A DNA stretch of 17,586 bases from Spirochaetaceae bacterium (GTDB taxonomy: Bacteria > Spirochaetota > Spirochaetia > Treponematales > Breznakiellaceae): contig JAISCO010000049.1 of assembly GCA_031265535.1 (NCBI GenBank), positions 1-17,586 of the forward strand, given 5' to 3'. The notes under the pieces were generated by a model. It ran no database searches and was not told the DNA's origin. It was given only the letters and a program-made list of their open reading frames with translations. The translations under genes were made by a program, and so were the position numbers. The stretch's first letter is position 1. Each line of letters starts with the position of its first letter. Below are positions 1 through 6,819 of this stretch, in pieces.

Positions 1-2
1 AT

Positions 3-704
3 GCCTTTACTCTCATAAAAGATATCCCCAATAAAAGTGTAGATATGATATTTGCCGATCCTCCCTATAATTTATCAGGGGTAGGATTTCTTACGGTTAA
101 AAATGGAAAACTCGTAGCCTGCGATAAAGGTAAATGGGATATTATCGATGATATTCACACTTTTAATAGATCTTGGTTAAGTGAATGTAAAAGGGTTTTA
201 TCAGATACCGGCACATTGTGGGTATCGGGAACATTACATAATCATCCCTCCGTTGGTGTATTATTAAAAGAGTTGGATTATTGGATAATTAACGATATAA
301 TATGGTTTAAACGCAACGCAACGCCTCTTTTGTCAAAGAACCGTTTAGCTCCCTCAACAGAATTAATATGGCTTGCCAGTAAAACAAAAAGCTATTTTTT
401 CGATTATGATACCGCAAAAGAATTGAACGGCGGGAAACAAATGAAAAATTTATGGGAAATACCGGCAGAAAGGCATTTAACAGAACACCCCACAGAAAAA
501 CCTGAAAGATTATTGGAACGTATTATATTATTGGGCAGTAAAATTGGAGACACAATTTTAGATCCATTTATGGGTAGCGGTACAACAGGGGCAGTGGCAA
601 AAAAATTGGCAAGGAAATTTATTGGTATTGAAATTGATGACAATTATTTTTCTATCGCAAAAAATAGAATAAATAAAATGGCAATAGAATTGTCGTTAAT
701 ATAA
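3..704 (+). CDS. DpnA-like DNA adenine methyltransferase, 5' end outside window
   Basis: This gene encodes a SAM-dependent DNA N-methyltransferase that modifies adenine (or N4-cytosine) in a short DNA site. The frame is already open at the window edge (AFTLIKDIPNKSVDMIFADPPYN), so the true start lies upstream and the Met at 45 is internal. The catalytic motif IV DPPYN comes first, then a variable target-recognition stretch, then the SAM-binding motif DPFMGSGTTG near the C-terminus; this is the beta-class order. The text around SGTLHN, STELIW, ELNGGKQMKNLWE and HPTEKPERLLERIIL closely follows M2.DpnII (DpnA), which methylates GATC, so GATC is a reasonable but untested target. No endonuclease gene follows it. 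Its codons are far more AT-rich than those of the transporter genes nearby, which suggests acquisition by transfer. Confidence 0.9.
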   Translation, partial: AFTLIKDIPNKSVDMIFADPPYNLSGVGFLTVKNGKLVACDKGKWDIIDDIHTFNRSWLSECKRVLSDTGTLWVSGTLHNHPSVGVLLKELDYWIINDIIWFKRNATPLLSKNRLAPSTELIWLASKTKSYFFDYDTAKELNGGKQMKNLWEIPAERHLTEHPTEKPERLLERIILLGSKIGDTILDPFMGSGTTGAVAKKLARKFIGIEIDDNYFSIAKNRINKMAIELSLI

Positions 705-938
705 AATAAAAAGCCTGCCCCGCATCTTTGGACTATTCTTGACCCACAGAATTAGGCAAATTTTTAAGAAATTTATCATCAAAAGACGTTTTTGATTGTC
801 GTTATGTTCGGCCGTTTTTGTGTCGGAAAATAGCGTCAGATGAGCAATGAATTGCCGCATCCTGAAACAAGCCGCTAATACCCCCCCGCCTAATTCCTAA
901 TTGCTCATTGTTTACTGTTAACTGCTAATGGGTGGGGA

Positions 939-963
939 CAAAACAGTGCGGTGCACTGTTTTG
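939..963. repeat. Perfect inverted repeat, 11-bp arms
   Basis: CAAAACAGTGC (939-949) is followed by a GGT loop and its exact complement GCACTGTTTTG (953-963). It ends in a T run and could act as a hairpin terminator. The right arm is also the beginning of the 60-bp tandem repeat. Confidence 0.75.
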
Positions 964-1085
964 CCTGACGTTTTGCCGCCTGCTTTACCCCATAAGGAAG
1001 GGTAAGTGCGGTGCACTGTTTTGCCTGACGTTTTGCTGCCTGCTTTACCCCATAAGGAAGGGTAAGTGCGGTGCACTGTTTTGCC
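946..1085. repeat. 60-bp tandem direct repeat, 2.3 copies
   Basis: Units at 946-1005 and 1006-1065 differ only at 977 (C) versus 1037 (T). A third, truncated unit runs 1066-1085. Each unit begins GTGCGGTGCACTG and ends AAGGAAGGGTAA. The array is flanked by AATGGGTGGGG on both sides (927-937 and 1093-1103), as if it had expanded within or next to the palindromic element that follows. Confidence 0.9.
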
Positions 1086-1093
1086 GCTGGAAA

Positions 1094-1218
1094 ATGGGTG
1101 GGGGTAGCGAAAAAGCGTTTTGCAAAACAAAACCTTTGTAGCGAGGGGGAGCAGCGTCGAAAAAGTTCATCATAAACTTCAAAATTTTGACGGTTTATGA
1201 TTGATGCGCTCCCCCTTT
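1094..1218 (+). repeat. Palindromic dispersed element, copy 1
   Basis: This is an imperfect nested hairpin. The outer arms are AGGGGGAGC (1144-1152) and GCTCCCCCT (1208-1216), the inner arms are ATCATAAAC (1169-1177) and GTTTATGAT (1193-1201), and the centre is the palindrome TCAAAATTTTGA (1179-1190). Together with the leading ATGGGTGGGGGTAGCG it reappears in inverted orientation at 12191-12316 with only about ten differences. Confidence 0.85.
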
Positions 1219-1370
1219 TGTTCATTCCTAATTCCTAATTGCTAATTCCTCACTGCTCACTGTTAATTGTTCACTGCTAACTGTTAACTGCTCCTTATTC
1301 CTTTTTACCTTTTCCTTTTTACCCCCCCCCCCCCCCTCTTTCTTACCTGCTAATTCCTCATTGCTAATTG

Positions 1371-2168
1371 TTAATTCCTCGTTGATACCGGAGACATGGC
1401 GGCAATGAAAGCGGCAACCCGCGCGGGCGCGGACTTTCCGAAAATCTCCGCGGGCGTACCGAATGCCGCAGCCTCGCCGCCGTCAAGAAAGGCTATAAAG
1501 TCGGCGACTTCACGCGCAAAGAGCAGGTTGTGAGTTACTATTATCATGGTGTTGTTTTCCTGAATCAGCGTCCGTATAACTTTTAGGACTTCCCTCTCAA
1601 GCTCCGGGTCGAGGGCGCTGGTAGGTTCGTCAAACAACAGCACGTCCGGCCTCATCCCCATAGCGCGGGCAATGGCCGCCCGCTGCTGCTGACCGCCCGA
1701 AAGTGTAGACGGGTAGCTGTCCTTTTTATCCGGCATTCCGACCTTTTCCAGCAGGGAAAGGGCAAACTCGCGGGCCTCTTGCGGGTTCTCTTTTTTTACT
1801 ATGACGGGGCCCTCCATGATGTTTTCCAAAACCGTTTTATGCGGGAAAAGCTGAAAGTTCTGGAATACCATGCCGGTATGCCGCCTAAGGCTTAGGATTT
1901 CTTTTTGGCGGGCAAAATGCGCTTTGCCAAAGGGCGGATTTTCGTTTTTTTCAAAACGTATTTCCTTGCCGGCCACCCGTACTGTTCCTTCATCGGGGAT
2001 TTCAAGCAGATTGATACACCTCAGCATCGTTGATTTTCCCGCGCCGGAAGGGCCGATGATCGCCGTTGTTTTTCCCCTTGGAGCATGGAAATTGATGCCA
2101 TTCAGCACCGGCAGCGTTTTGCCGTGTTCCAGCTTAAAACTTTTTTTTACGCCGCTAAGGTAAACCAT
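1371..2168 (-). CDS. Polar amino acid ABC transporter, ATP-binding subunit
   Basis: This is the cytoplasmic ATPase of an amino-acid importer of the GlnQ/HisP/TcyC class; it drives uptake by the permease encoded just upstream. At 265 residues it has the normal family length. Visible motifs are the Walker A loop GPSGAGKST (about 39-47), the Q-loop VFQNFQLFPH (about 102-110), the signature LSGGQQQR (156-163), Walker B VLLFDEPTSALD (176-187) and the switch histidine in IVTHN (213). Its ATG follows the permease stop directly, so translation is probably coupled. Its last residues (TRN-stop) run into the degenerate repeat tract, which supplies the TAA at 1371-1373. Cystine or a related amino acid is the best substrate guess, from the binding protein and the neighbouring PLP enzyme. 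Confidence 0.93.
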   Translation of the reverse strand: MVYLSGVKKSFKLEHGKTLPVLNGINFHAPRGKTTAIIGPSGAGKSTMLRCINLLEIPDEGTVRVAGKEIRFEKNENPPFGKAHFARQKEILSLRRHTGMVFQNFQLFPHKTVLENIMEGPVIVKKENPQEAREFALSLLEKVGMPDKKDSYPSTLSGGQQQRAAIARAMGMRPDVLLFDEPTSALDPELEREVLKVIRTLIQENNTMIIVTHNLLFAREVADFIAFLDGGEAAAFGTPAEIFGKSAPARVAAFIAAMSPVSTRN

Positions 2169-2837
2169 TTAACGGCCTTTGGACAGAATGTTTTCCAGCT
2201 TTCCCTGAAGGATGGTAAGCACGGTGCTAAAAGCAAGGTAGATGAGCGCGGCCAGACAGTACAGCAGCATAGGCTCGTAGGTACGGGCGGCGATACGCTG
2301 GGTGGTCTGAAACATCTCCGCGATTGTGATATTCGCCGCCAGCGACGTATCCTTTACCAGGCTGATAAAGGTATTGCTTAAAGGAGGGATGGCTATGGCG
2401 AAACTCTGCGGCGCGATTATGCGCCGCAGAGCCTGCCATTTTGTCATGCTAAGCGAATAAGCCGCCTCCCACTGCCCCTTTTGTATGGCCAGAATTGAGG
2501 CCCGTATCGATTCGGAACAGTAGGCTCCCACATTAAGCGAAAAAGCGAGTATTGCCGATGTGACAGCCCCCAGTCTGATCCCTATGCTGGGGAGGCCGAA
2601 AAACACAATGTAAAGCTGAACCAAAAGAGGCGTTCCCCGGAACACCCAGACATAACAGGCGGCGGTCTTTTGCAGAACTTTTAATTTGGAAAGGCGCATA
2701 AACGCGATAATCGAAGCGATTAGCAGACCCACGCCGAAGGAAGCCGCCGTCATAGGCATGGTAAGCAGCAAGCCCGCCTTTAGCATGGGCCAAAACGATT
2801 CCCCGATTATCCTGAAAGGCCGCGGCCAGTCCGTCAT
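2169..2837 (-). CDS. Polar amino acid ABC transporter, permease subunit
   Basis: This is an inner-membrane permease of the HisM/GlnP/TcyB class, 222 residues. It has several hydrophobic segments (about 22-48, 55-82, 92-108 and 190-212). The family signature FRGTPLLVQL is at 66-75, the cytoplasmic EAA loop that docks on the ATPase is at 121-144 (GQWEAAYSLSMTKWQALRRI and on), and ISLVKDTSLA is at 158-167. It lies between the binding-protein gene (28 bp upstream) and the ATPase gene (directly adjacent), so one mRNA probably carries all three. One gene encodes the membrane part, so a homodimer is expected. Confidence 0.93.
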   Translation of the reverse strand: MTDWPRPFRIIGESFWPMLKAGLLLTMPMTAASFGVGLLIASIIAFMRLSKLKVLQKTAACYVWVFRGTPLLVQLYIVFFGLPSIGIRLGAVTSAILAFSLNVGAYCSESIRASILAIQKGQWEAAYSLSMTKWQALRRIIAPQSFAIAIPPLSNTFISLVKDTSLAANITIAEMFQTTQRIAARTYEPMLLYCLAALIYLAFSTVLTILQGKLENILSKGR

Positions 2838-2865
2838 CTATTCCACCTGTTTCCGCCTGTTCAGC

Positions 2866-3663
2866 CTAACGTTTGGATACGTCAATGTTGAGGTATTTTA
2901 GCGACAAGTTTGTAAGCGTCCCATCGGCGGAAAGTTCGGACAAGGCTTTGTCGATAGCATCGCGCAATTCATTCTGATTTTTTGGAAGTATCACCGCACA
3001 CTCGCTTACATCGGTGGAAGTAACGGCGATTTTTGTCGGGCTCTCAGGATGTTCCTTCTTGTAATCGGCGAAGGTTACATCATCGTTGATGGTCATGTCC
3101 GCCCGCCTGTCGATTACTAACTGCACCGACTCGTTGAAGCCGTCGGTTCCAATCAATCCGGCGCCGTAACGCTCGGCAAGCTGCGCCCAGTTGCTTGTTA
3201 CGGTCTGCGCCGATGATTTGCCGTTCAAATCCTCGAAAGACTTGATGCTGTTGTTGTCATTTCTGACTATCACAACTCCGTGGGCATAACTGTAGGGAAT
3301 GCTGTAGTCATACTTTTCTTTTCTTGACGGAGTAATGCCAACCTCGTTGATTACCACGTCCCAGAGCCCGGAATCAAGCCCGATAATAAGAGAATCCCAC
3401 CTTGATTCGACAAATTTGGCCTTTACGCCGAGTTTAGTGGCGATGGCCTCGGCAACCTCGACATCGTAGCCTACAAGTTTGTTGGTCGCGGCATCATGGT
3501 AAGTGTATGGCGGGTATGTCCCCTCAACACCTATGACTAATTCCCCCGCGGATTTAATCCGGTCAAGCGAATTGCTTGCGGCATCTTTCTTTGCCCCCCC
3601 CCCCCCCGCGAAAGCGGAAGCAGCCAGCGATAAAACCAATCCCAGAAAAAACAGTTTTTTCAT
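2866..3663 (-). CDS. Amino acid (cystine-like) ABC transporter substrate-binding protein
   Basis: This is an extracytoplasmic solute-binding protein (SBP_bac_3 family, 265 residues) that captures substrate for the permease and ATPase downstream. The signal peptide has KK, a hydrophobic core and an AFA cleavage site near residue 19, with no lipobox cysteine. The mature part reads like FliY/TcyJ-type cystine binders: VGVEGTYPPYTYHD-like start, LVGYDVEVAEAIA, WDSLIIGLDSGLWDVVINEV and SRKEKYDYSIPY. A strong Shine-Dalgarno AAGGAG stands 9 nt before the ATG. Just after the signal peptide, four Gly codons form part of an uninterrupted run of 14 G (3594-3607 on the + strand as C), which could make expression slippage-prone. 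A weak promoter-like TTGACC/TATAGG pair with a short 15-bp spacer lies about 60-85 bp upstream. The cystine assignment is inferred from similarity and context. Confidence 0.9.
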   Translation of the reverse strand: MKKLFFLGLVLSLAASAFAGGGGAKKDAASNSLDRIKSAGELVIGVEGTYPPYTYHDAATNKLVGYDVEVAEAIATKLGVKAKFVESRWDSLIIGLDSGLWDVVINEVGITPSRKEKYDYSIPYSYAHGVVIVRNDNNSIKSFEDLNGKSSAQTVTSNWAQLAERYGAGLIGTDGFNESVQLVIDRRADMTINDDVTFADYKKEHPESPTKIAVTSTDVSECAVILPKNQNELRDAIDKALSELSADGTLTNLSLKYLNIDVSKR

Positions 3664-3788
3664 ACCAAAGATCTCCTTGCGCGTCCCGGAATGAAGCTCT
3701 CAACACAGTTCATCCCCGATTGACGCCTATATTTACAGTGGACGCCGGTCAACGACCAGCCGTATGTCCACATAATTTTGCATATTCA

Positions 3789-4922
3789 TTACGCCGCTTT
3801 CAGCGCCCGTTCCAGGTCTTCAAGCAGATCGCCTATATCCTCGATTCCGATGGAAAGACGCAGAAGGCCGTCTTCTATGCCCGCCTTTTTTCGCAGTTCC
3901 GCGGAGAATGATTCGTGGGTCTGGCTTGCCGGATGGCACACCAGCGATTCAACGCTGCCCAAACTGACCGCAAAATCAAAGAGCAACAAGTCGTCAATAA
4001 AACGCGCCGGGTCGCATCCGTCCCGCAGGATAAAAGACAGCACCGCGCCAAAACCCCGGCTCTGCGCTTCCTGAACGCGGCGCTCCTCATCGTCTATCGA
4101 GGGATAAAACACCCGCTTAACCTTTGGGTGGGCGCGGAGAAAGTCCACCACGGCGGCGGCATTCGCGCACTGCCTGTCCATCCTGACGGCGAGGGTCTTT
4201 ATGCTCCTTTCAAGCTGATATGAATCCTGCGGGCCGAGCGGATTTCCCAAAGTATTTTGAAGGAGTTTTACACGGGCGGCGTTCTCCTCATCGTTAAGAA
4301 CAAGCGCTCCCGCCAAAATGTCAGAATGCCCCGAATAATACTTTGTCGCCGAATACACCACAATATCAGAGCCCAAATCGAGCGGTTTTTGCAGGTAGGC
4401 CGACATGAATGTATTGTCAACAATCAGTGTAATATTTCCGGCGCGAGCCTTCTCCGCCAGACGGCGTATATCCGTAACTTTGAGCAGCGGATTTGATGGA
4501 GTTTCCAGAAATATGCCCCGTACATCGCCGGGAAGTCTGTCAAAATCAAGGGTATTAAAATCATCCACGAGATCGTAGGAAAGCCCCATGCCCGCAAACA
4601 GCTTTGAAGCGTAGCGGAAAGTTCCGCCGTACACATTATCGTTCAGCAGAATCCTGTCGCCGCTTTTGAACAGGTGAAAAGCCGTATCTATCGCCGCCAT
4701 ACCGGAGCTAAAGGCAAAGGCATAACGGGCGCCTTCTATAACGGCAAGGTGTTTTTCCAGAGCAAGCCTTGTCGGATTACTGCCTCTTGTGTAGACATTC
4801 TCCTGAAACTCGCCCAGTTTAGGCTGTTTGTAAGTAGTTGCCAGATGAACAGCCTGAACAATATCCCCCGCGCGCTCCTCTGTTTTCCCATCCCCGTGTA
4901 TCGCCAGTGTAGAAAATTTCAT
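3789..4922 (-). CDS. Cys/Met metabolism PLP-dependent enzyme (cystathionine gamma-synthase/lyase type)
   Basis: This is a cytoplasmic PLP enzyme of the MetB/MetC/MccB family that forms or cleaves cystathionine or related thioethers. At 377 residues it has the expected length. It shows YTRGSNPT (44-51, phosphate binding from the partner subunit), FSSGMAAID (71-79), the VDNTF aspartate (D169) that holds the PLP nitrogen, the Schiff-base lysine in SATKYYSGHSD (K194), and the C-terminal SLGSVESLVCHPASQTH. The motifs do not separate synthase, gamma-lyase and beta-lyase. It lies 125 bp upstream of the cystine-like importer on the same strand but with its own strong promoter, which supports a shared role in sulfur amino acids. 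The SD (AAGGGCGG) is poor. Confidence 0.9.
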   Translation of the reverse strand: MKFSTLAIHGDGKTEERAGDIVQAVHLATTYKQPKLGEFQENVYTRGSNPTRLALEKHLAVIEGARYAFAFSSGMAAIDTAFHLFKSGDRILLNDNVYGGTFRYASKLFAGMGLSYDLVDDFNTLDFDRLPGDVRGIFLETPSNPLLKVTDIRRLAEKARAGNITLIVDNTFMSAYLQKPLDLGSDIVVYSATKYYSGHSDILAGALVLNDEENAARVKLLQNTLGNPLGPQDSYQLERSIKTLAVRMDRQCANAAAVVDFLRAHPKVKRVFYPSIDDEERRVQEAQSRGFGAVLSFILRDGCDPARFIDDLLLFDFAVSLGSVESLVCHPASQTHESFSAELRKKAGIEDGLLRLSIGIEDIGDLLEDLERALKAA

Positions 4923-4957
4923 AGCCGCCCTTTATATATTATTATTATCGTTTTAAT

Positions 4958-4985
4958 AGAATATACGAATATAAAAAATTGTCAA
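4958..4985 (-). promoter_or_regulatory. Sigma-70-type promoter of the cystathionine enzyme gene
   Basis: On the minus strand TTGACA (4985-4980) and TATTCT (4963-4958) are separated by 16 bp. The start codon at 4922 leaves a leader of about 28 nt. The -35 box abuts the end of the dispersed ~100-bp element that begins at 4986. Confidence 0.65.
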
Positions 4986-5086
4986 CCCGCCAGCCCCACC
5001 AGTGGGTTCACATGCGCTCCGCGCTAACATACCGCGAGTGTCCTTTACTCCGTGCCTTCAGTCTGAAAAGGGCGTTTGGCATACGC
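4986..5086 (+). repeat. Dispersed ~100-bp element, copy A
   Basis: The copy runs from CCCGCCAGC to TTTGGCATACGC and contains the small palindrome CCCAC-CA-GTGGG and the conserved blocks ATGCGCTCCGCGC and CGTGCC. Related copies lie at 9706-9805, 17093-17185 and, inverted and split, at 6472-6684. The CCCGCC end touches the -35 box of the downstream minus-strand gene. Confidence 0.85.
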
Positions 5087-5100
5087 AACTGTTATCAACC

Positions 5101-5211
5101 TCACTCCTCATTCCTCACTGCCCATTGTTAATTGCTAATTCCTTTTTACCTTTTACCTTTTACCTTTTCCTTCACTCCAAACTGCTCATTGCTCATTGTT
5201 AATCGTTAATC
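5101..5211. repeat. Degenerate short-repeat tract
   Basis: This is a run of variants of TTGTTAATTGCTAATTCC and TTTACCTTTTACC with no coding potential. It abuts the stop of the permease gene at 5212. The same family occurs at 891-929, 1221-1379, 10123-10222 and, inverted, at 6427-6456 and 12112-12173. Confidence 0.75.
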
Positions 5212-6381
5212 CTATGCGTTTATATTATGCTTTGACACGCATCTGTCTTGAACAAAAAACAGCAAAAGCGCCAGCAAAACGGTCATGGGCATTGGAATAA
5301 AAACGGCATATTTATTAAACAGCCAATTTCCAAACATACAGATAATTACAATGATTAAAAGCCGCACATTAACAGTTTTCTCGAACCGGCGCTTTTTCGT
5401 AAAATATTCAAGAATAACAAGCGTAAAAATAGGCGTAAAAACCATCGTAATAGTTGTAAGAAATTTTTCCAGAATCAAAGCAAAACGGTTGACCGGAAAA
5501 AACACGGAAATAAATAATGTCAAGATACCAATCACCAAAATAGGCGTCCGTACACTTTTGCTTTTTATCCATTGCTTAGATGAAATCGCCGCCGAATACA
5601 GCGCGACAAAATTAGTGGTCATCGTTGATAGTAAAACTATGGCGCAGGCGATGTACCGGAATTTACTGGAAGCTATAAAACTAAAAATATCATTGCCCGT
5701 TGAAACCGCGATATAAAGCCCGATTATATACATAAAGCAGCTTCCAAAAAAATAGCCAAAGAAAGGCGCCCATACCGCGCAGCCTTTTGTACGCGCCTTG
5801 CAGGAGTAATCCCCCACCAAAGGAAGCCACGAAACAGGCATAGCGATAGACAATTCTATCCCAAGCATCAAACTCATATTTCCCGGAATTACCGCAAGAA
5901 TTTCACGGCGCGCCTGCGCTTCAAACAGGAAAACAAAACAAAGCCCCGCAAGAAGAACGACCGCTGCACCGTTCATTCTGCTGGACGGGCTGCCGAAAAA
6001 CACGGCCCACGCAATTTGTAGAATTGACAAGACAAGCGCCGCGGCCCAAAAAGGCAGGCCGGGAAACACGCCGGTAATCGCGCCGGCCGCCTGAACCACT
6101 AAAATGATGATCCAGCCTACAAGCTGCGTTAAATTGCACAGCGCGACAAGTTTTCCGCCTATTTTGCCAAATGAAAACGCCGCCGCGTCCATAGCGTTTA
6201 CTTTACGGCAGTACGAAACATAAGCGCCGCCCGCGAAAAGCAAAGTCCCGATTAAATGTCCGGCAAGTATTACCGCAAGCCCCCTGATAAGCCCCAATGG
6301 GGCAAGAAGCCCGCCGGTAAATATCTCGGAAACGGAAATTGCCGCTCCCACCCACAACAAAACCATTGCGCTTTTTTTCAT
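5212..6381 (-). CDS. cytX: CytX-like NCS1 permease (putative hydroxymethylpyrimidine transporter)
   Basis: This is an integral membrane permease of the NCS1 (cytosine/purine, uracil, thiamine) superfamily. Its N-terminus (LWVGAAISVSEIFTGGLLAP, then GHLIGTLLFAGGAY and FGKIGGKL.ALCNLTQLVGW) closely resembles CytX, a proposed importer of the thiamine precursor hydroxymethylpyrimidine. About 11-12 hydrophobic segments span its 389 residues. No other thiamine gene is present here and I could not find a TPP riboswitch upstream: the promoter leaves almost no leader. Substrate is therefore uncertain, and cytosine or another pyrimidine is possible. The gene stands alone on the minus strand, with a degenerate repeat tract right after its stop. 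Confidence 0.8.
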   Translation of the reverse strand: MKKSAMVLLWVGAAISVSEIFTGGLLAPLGLIRGLAVILAGHLIGTLLFAGGAYVSYCRKVNAMDAAAFSFGKIGGKLVALCNLTQLVGWIIILVVQAAGAITGVFPGLPFWAAALVLSILQIAWAVFFGSPSSRMNGAAVVLLAGLCFVFLFEAQARREILAVIPGNMSLMLGIELSIAMPVSWLPLVGDYSCKARTKGCAVWAPFFGYFFGSCFMYIIGLYIAVSTGNDIFSFIASSKFRYIACAIVLLSTMTTNFVALYSAAISSKQWIKSKSVRTPILVIGILTLFISVFFPVNRFALILEKFLTTITMVFTPIFTLVILEYFTKKRRFEKTVNVRLLIIVIICMFGNWLFNKYAVFIPMPMTVLLALLLFFVQDRCVSKHNINA

Positions 6382-6393
6382 AGTAATTACCTA

Positions 6394-6422
6394 ATATATT
6401 TGTACAAACACGCCCTGTCAAC
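6394..6422 (-). promoter_or_regulatory. Promoter of cytX with overlapping inverted repeat
   Basis: On the minus strand TTGACA (6422-6417) and TATATT (6399-6394) are separated by exactly 17 bp. Transcription should start near 6387, only about 6 nt before the ATG. The inverted repeat CCCTGT-CA-ACAGGG (6414-6427) covers the -35 box and could be an operator. Confidence 0.7.
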
Positions 6423-6471
6423 AGGGAACAGTTAATAATTAGCAATGAGCAATTAAGAAGGCGGGCAGCCG

Positions 6472-6684
6472 CGTATGCAAGCGCTTTTATCGGACCCTAA
6501 GGCACGAAGTAAAAGTTGCTTTGGGTATGCCGGCGCGGAGCGCATTAGGCTGTGTCAAAACTCAAAAAATCGAAATGACACCGCTATATATAGCGTTATT
6601 AAACCGTATAATAAAGAAAATAACGCTATATATGGAAGAGACAATGACTTTTGACACAGGCTGGCATGTAAACCCACTGGTGGG
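6472..6684 (-). repeat. Dispersed ~100-bp element, copy D, split by an insertion
   Basis: In reverse orientation this copy aligns with copies A-C from GCGTATGC (6472) to GCGCGGAGCGCAT (6545). It then resumes at GCATGTAAACCCACTGGTGGG (6664-6684). The intervening 118 bp are absent from the other copies. Beyond 6684 a second fragment, CGCGGAGCGCATGTG, follows instead of the usual end. Confidence 0.8.
6546..6663. mobile_element. MITE-like insertion with 4-bp target duplication
   Basis: The 118-bp insert has terminal inverted repeats AGGCTGTGTCAAAA (6547-6560) and TTTTGACACAGGCT (6649-6662), which match at 13 of 14 positions. An inner pair of perfect 15-bp arms (6586-6600 and 6619-6633) gives it a long hairpin. 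GCAT flanks it on both sides (6542-6545 and 6664-6667), and the uninterrupted repeat copies carry this sequence once. It encodes nothing. Its ends resemble those of common IS elements, so it probably moves by a transposase encoded elsewhere. Confidence 0.82.
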
Positions 6685-6702
6685 CGCGGAGCGCATGTGC
6701 CT

Positions 6703-6730
6703 CCATGGCAAATGGTCCATGGCAAATGGT
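6703..6730. repeat. 14-bp direct repeat CCATGGCAAATGGT
   Basis: Two adjacent copies of CCATGGCAAATGGT lie between the split dispersed element and the promoter of the chaperone gene. CCATnnnnnATGG also gives each unit partial dyad symmetry. Its role is unknown. Confidence 0.6.
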
Positions 6731-6734
6731 TGCT

Positions 6735-6763
6735 TTTTTCAATATTATTTGTTTAACTATAAT
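6735..6763 (+). promoter_or_regulatory. Probable promoter of the chaperone-nusB unit
   Basis: A consensus -10 TATAAT (6758-6763) is preceded at 17 bp by a weak -35, TTTTTC (6735-6740). In the leader, ATTTCAAAA (6777-6785) and TTTTGAAAT (6790-6798) form an AT-rich hairpin just before the ribosome-binding site AGAGG (6805-6809). Confidence 0.5.
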
Positions 6764-6819
6764 AAAAGAAAAGCGCATTTCAAAATTTATTTTGAAATAG
6801 CTCCAGAGGCAGAAAAAAA

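Larger units (their letters stand above)
705..1370. other. Repeat-filled spacer without genes
   Basis: This 666-bp stretch has no credible gene. It holds an 11-bp-arm palindrome (939-963), a 60-bp tandem repeat, a palindromic dispersed element, degenerate TTAATTGCTCATTG-like tracts (891-929 and 1221-1379) and a run of 15 C residues (1322-1336). The open frames across it are made of the tandem repeat and show no protein-like composition. Confidence 0.8.

Noticed and set aside
946..1085. CRISPR-like repeat
   Set aside because: The units are directly adjacent without variable spacers, and 60 bp is too long for a CRISPR repeat; no cas gene is present.
905..1225. Minus-strand open frame of 106 codons with an internal repeated peptide
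   Set aside because: It is the translation of the 60-bp tandem repeat and palindromic element. The frame on the other strand is equally open, and neither has an SD or protein-like composition.
5285..5716. Plus-strand frame of 143 codons
   Set aside because: It is antisense to the well-supported CytX-like permease and has no SD or recognisable domain.
6382..6470. TPP riboswitch upstream of cytX
   Set aside because: The predicted transcript start is only a few bases from the ATG, and no CUGAGA- or ACCUGA-like core was seen.
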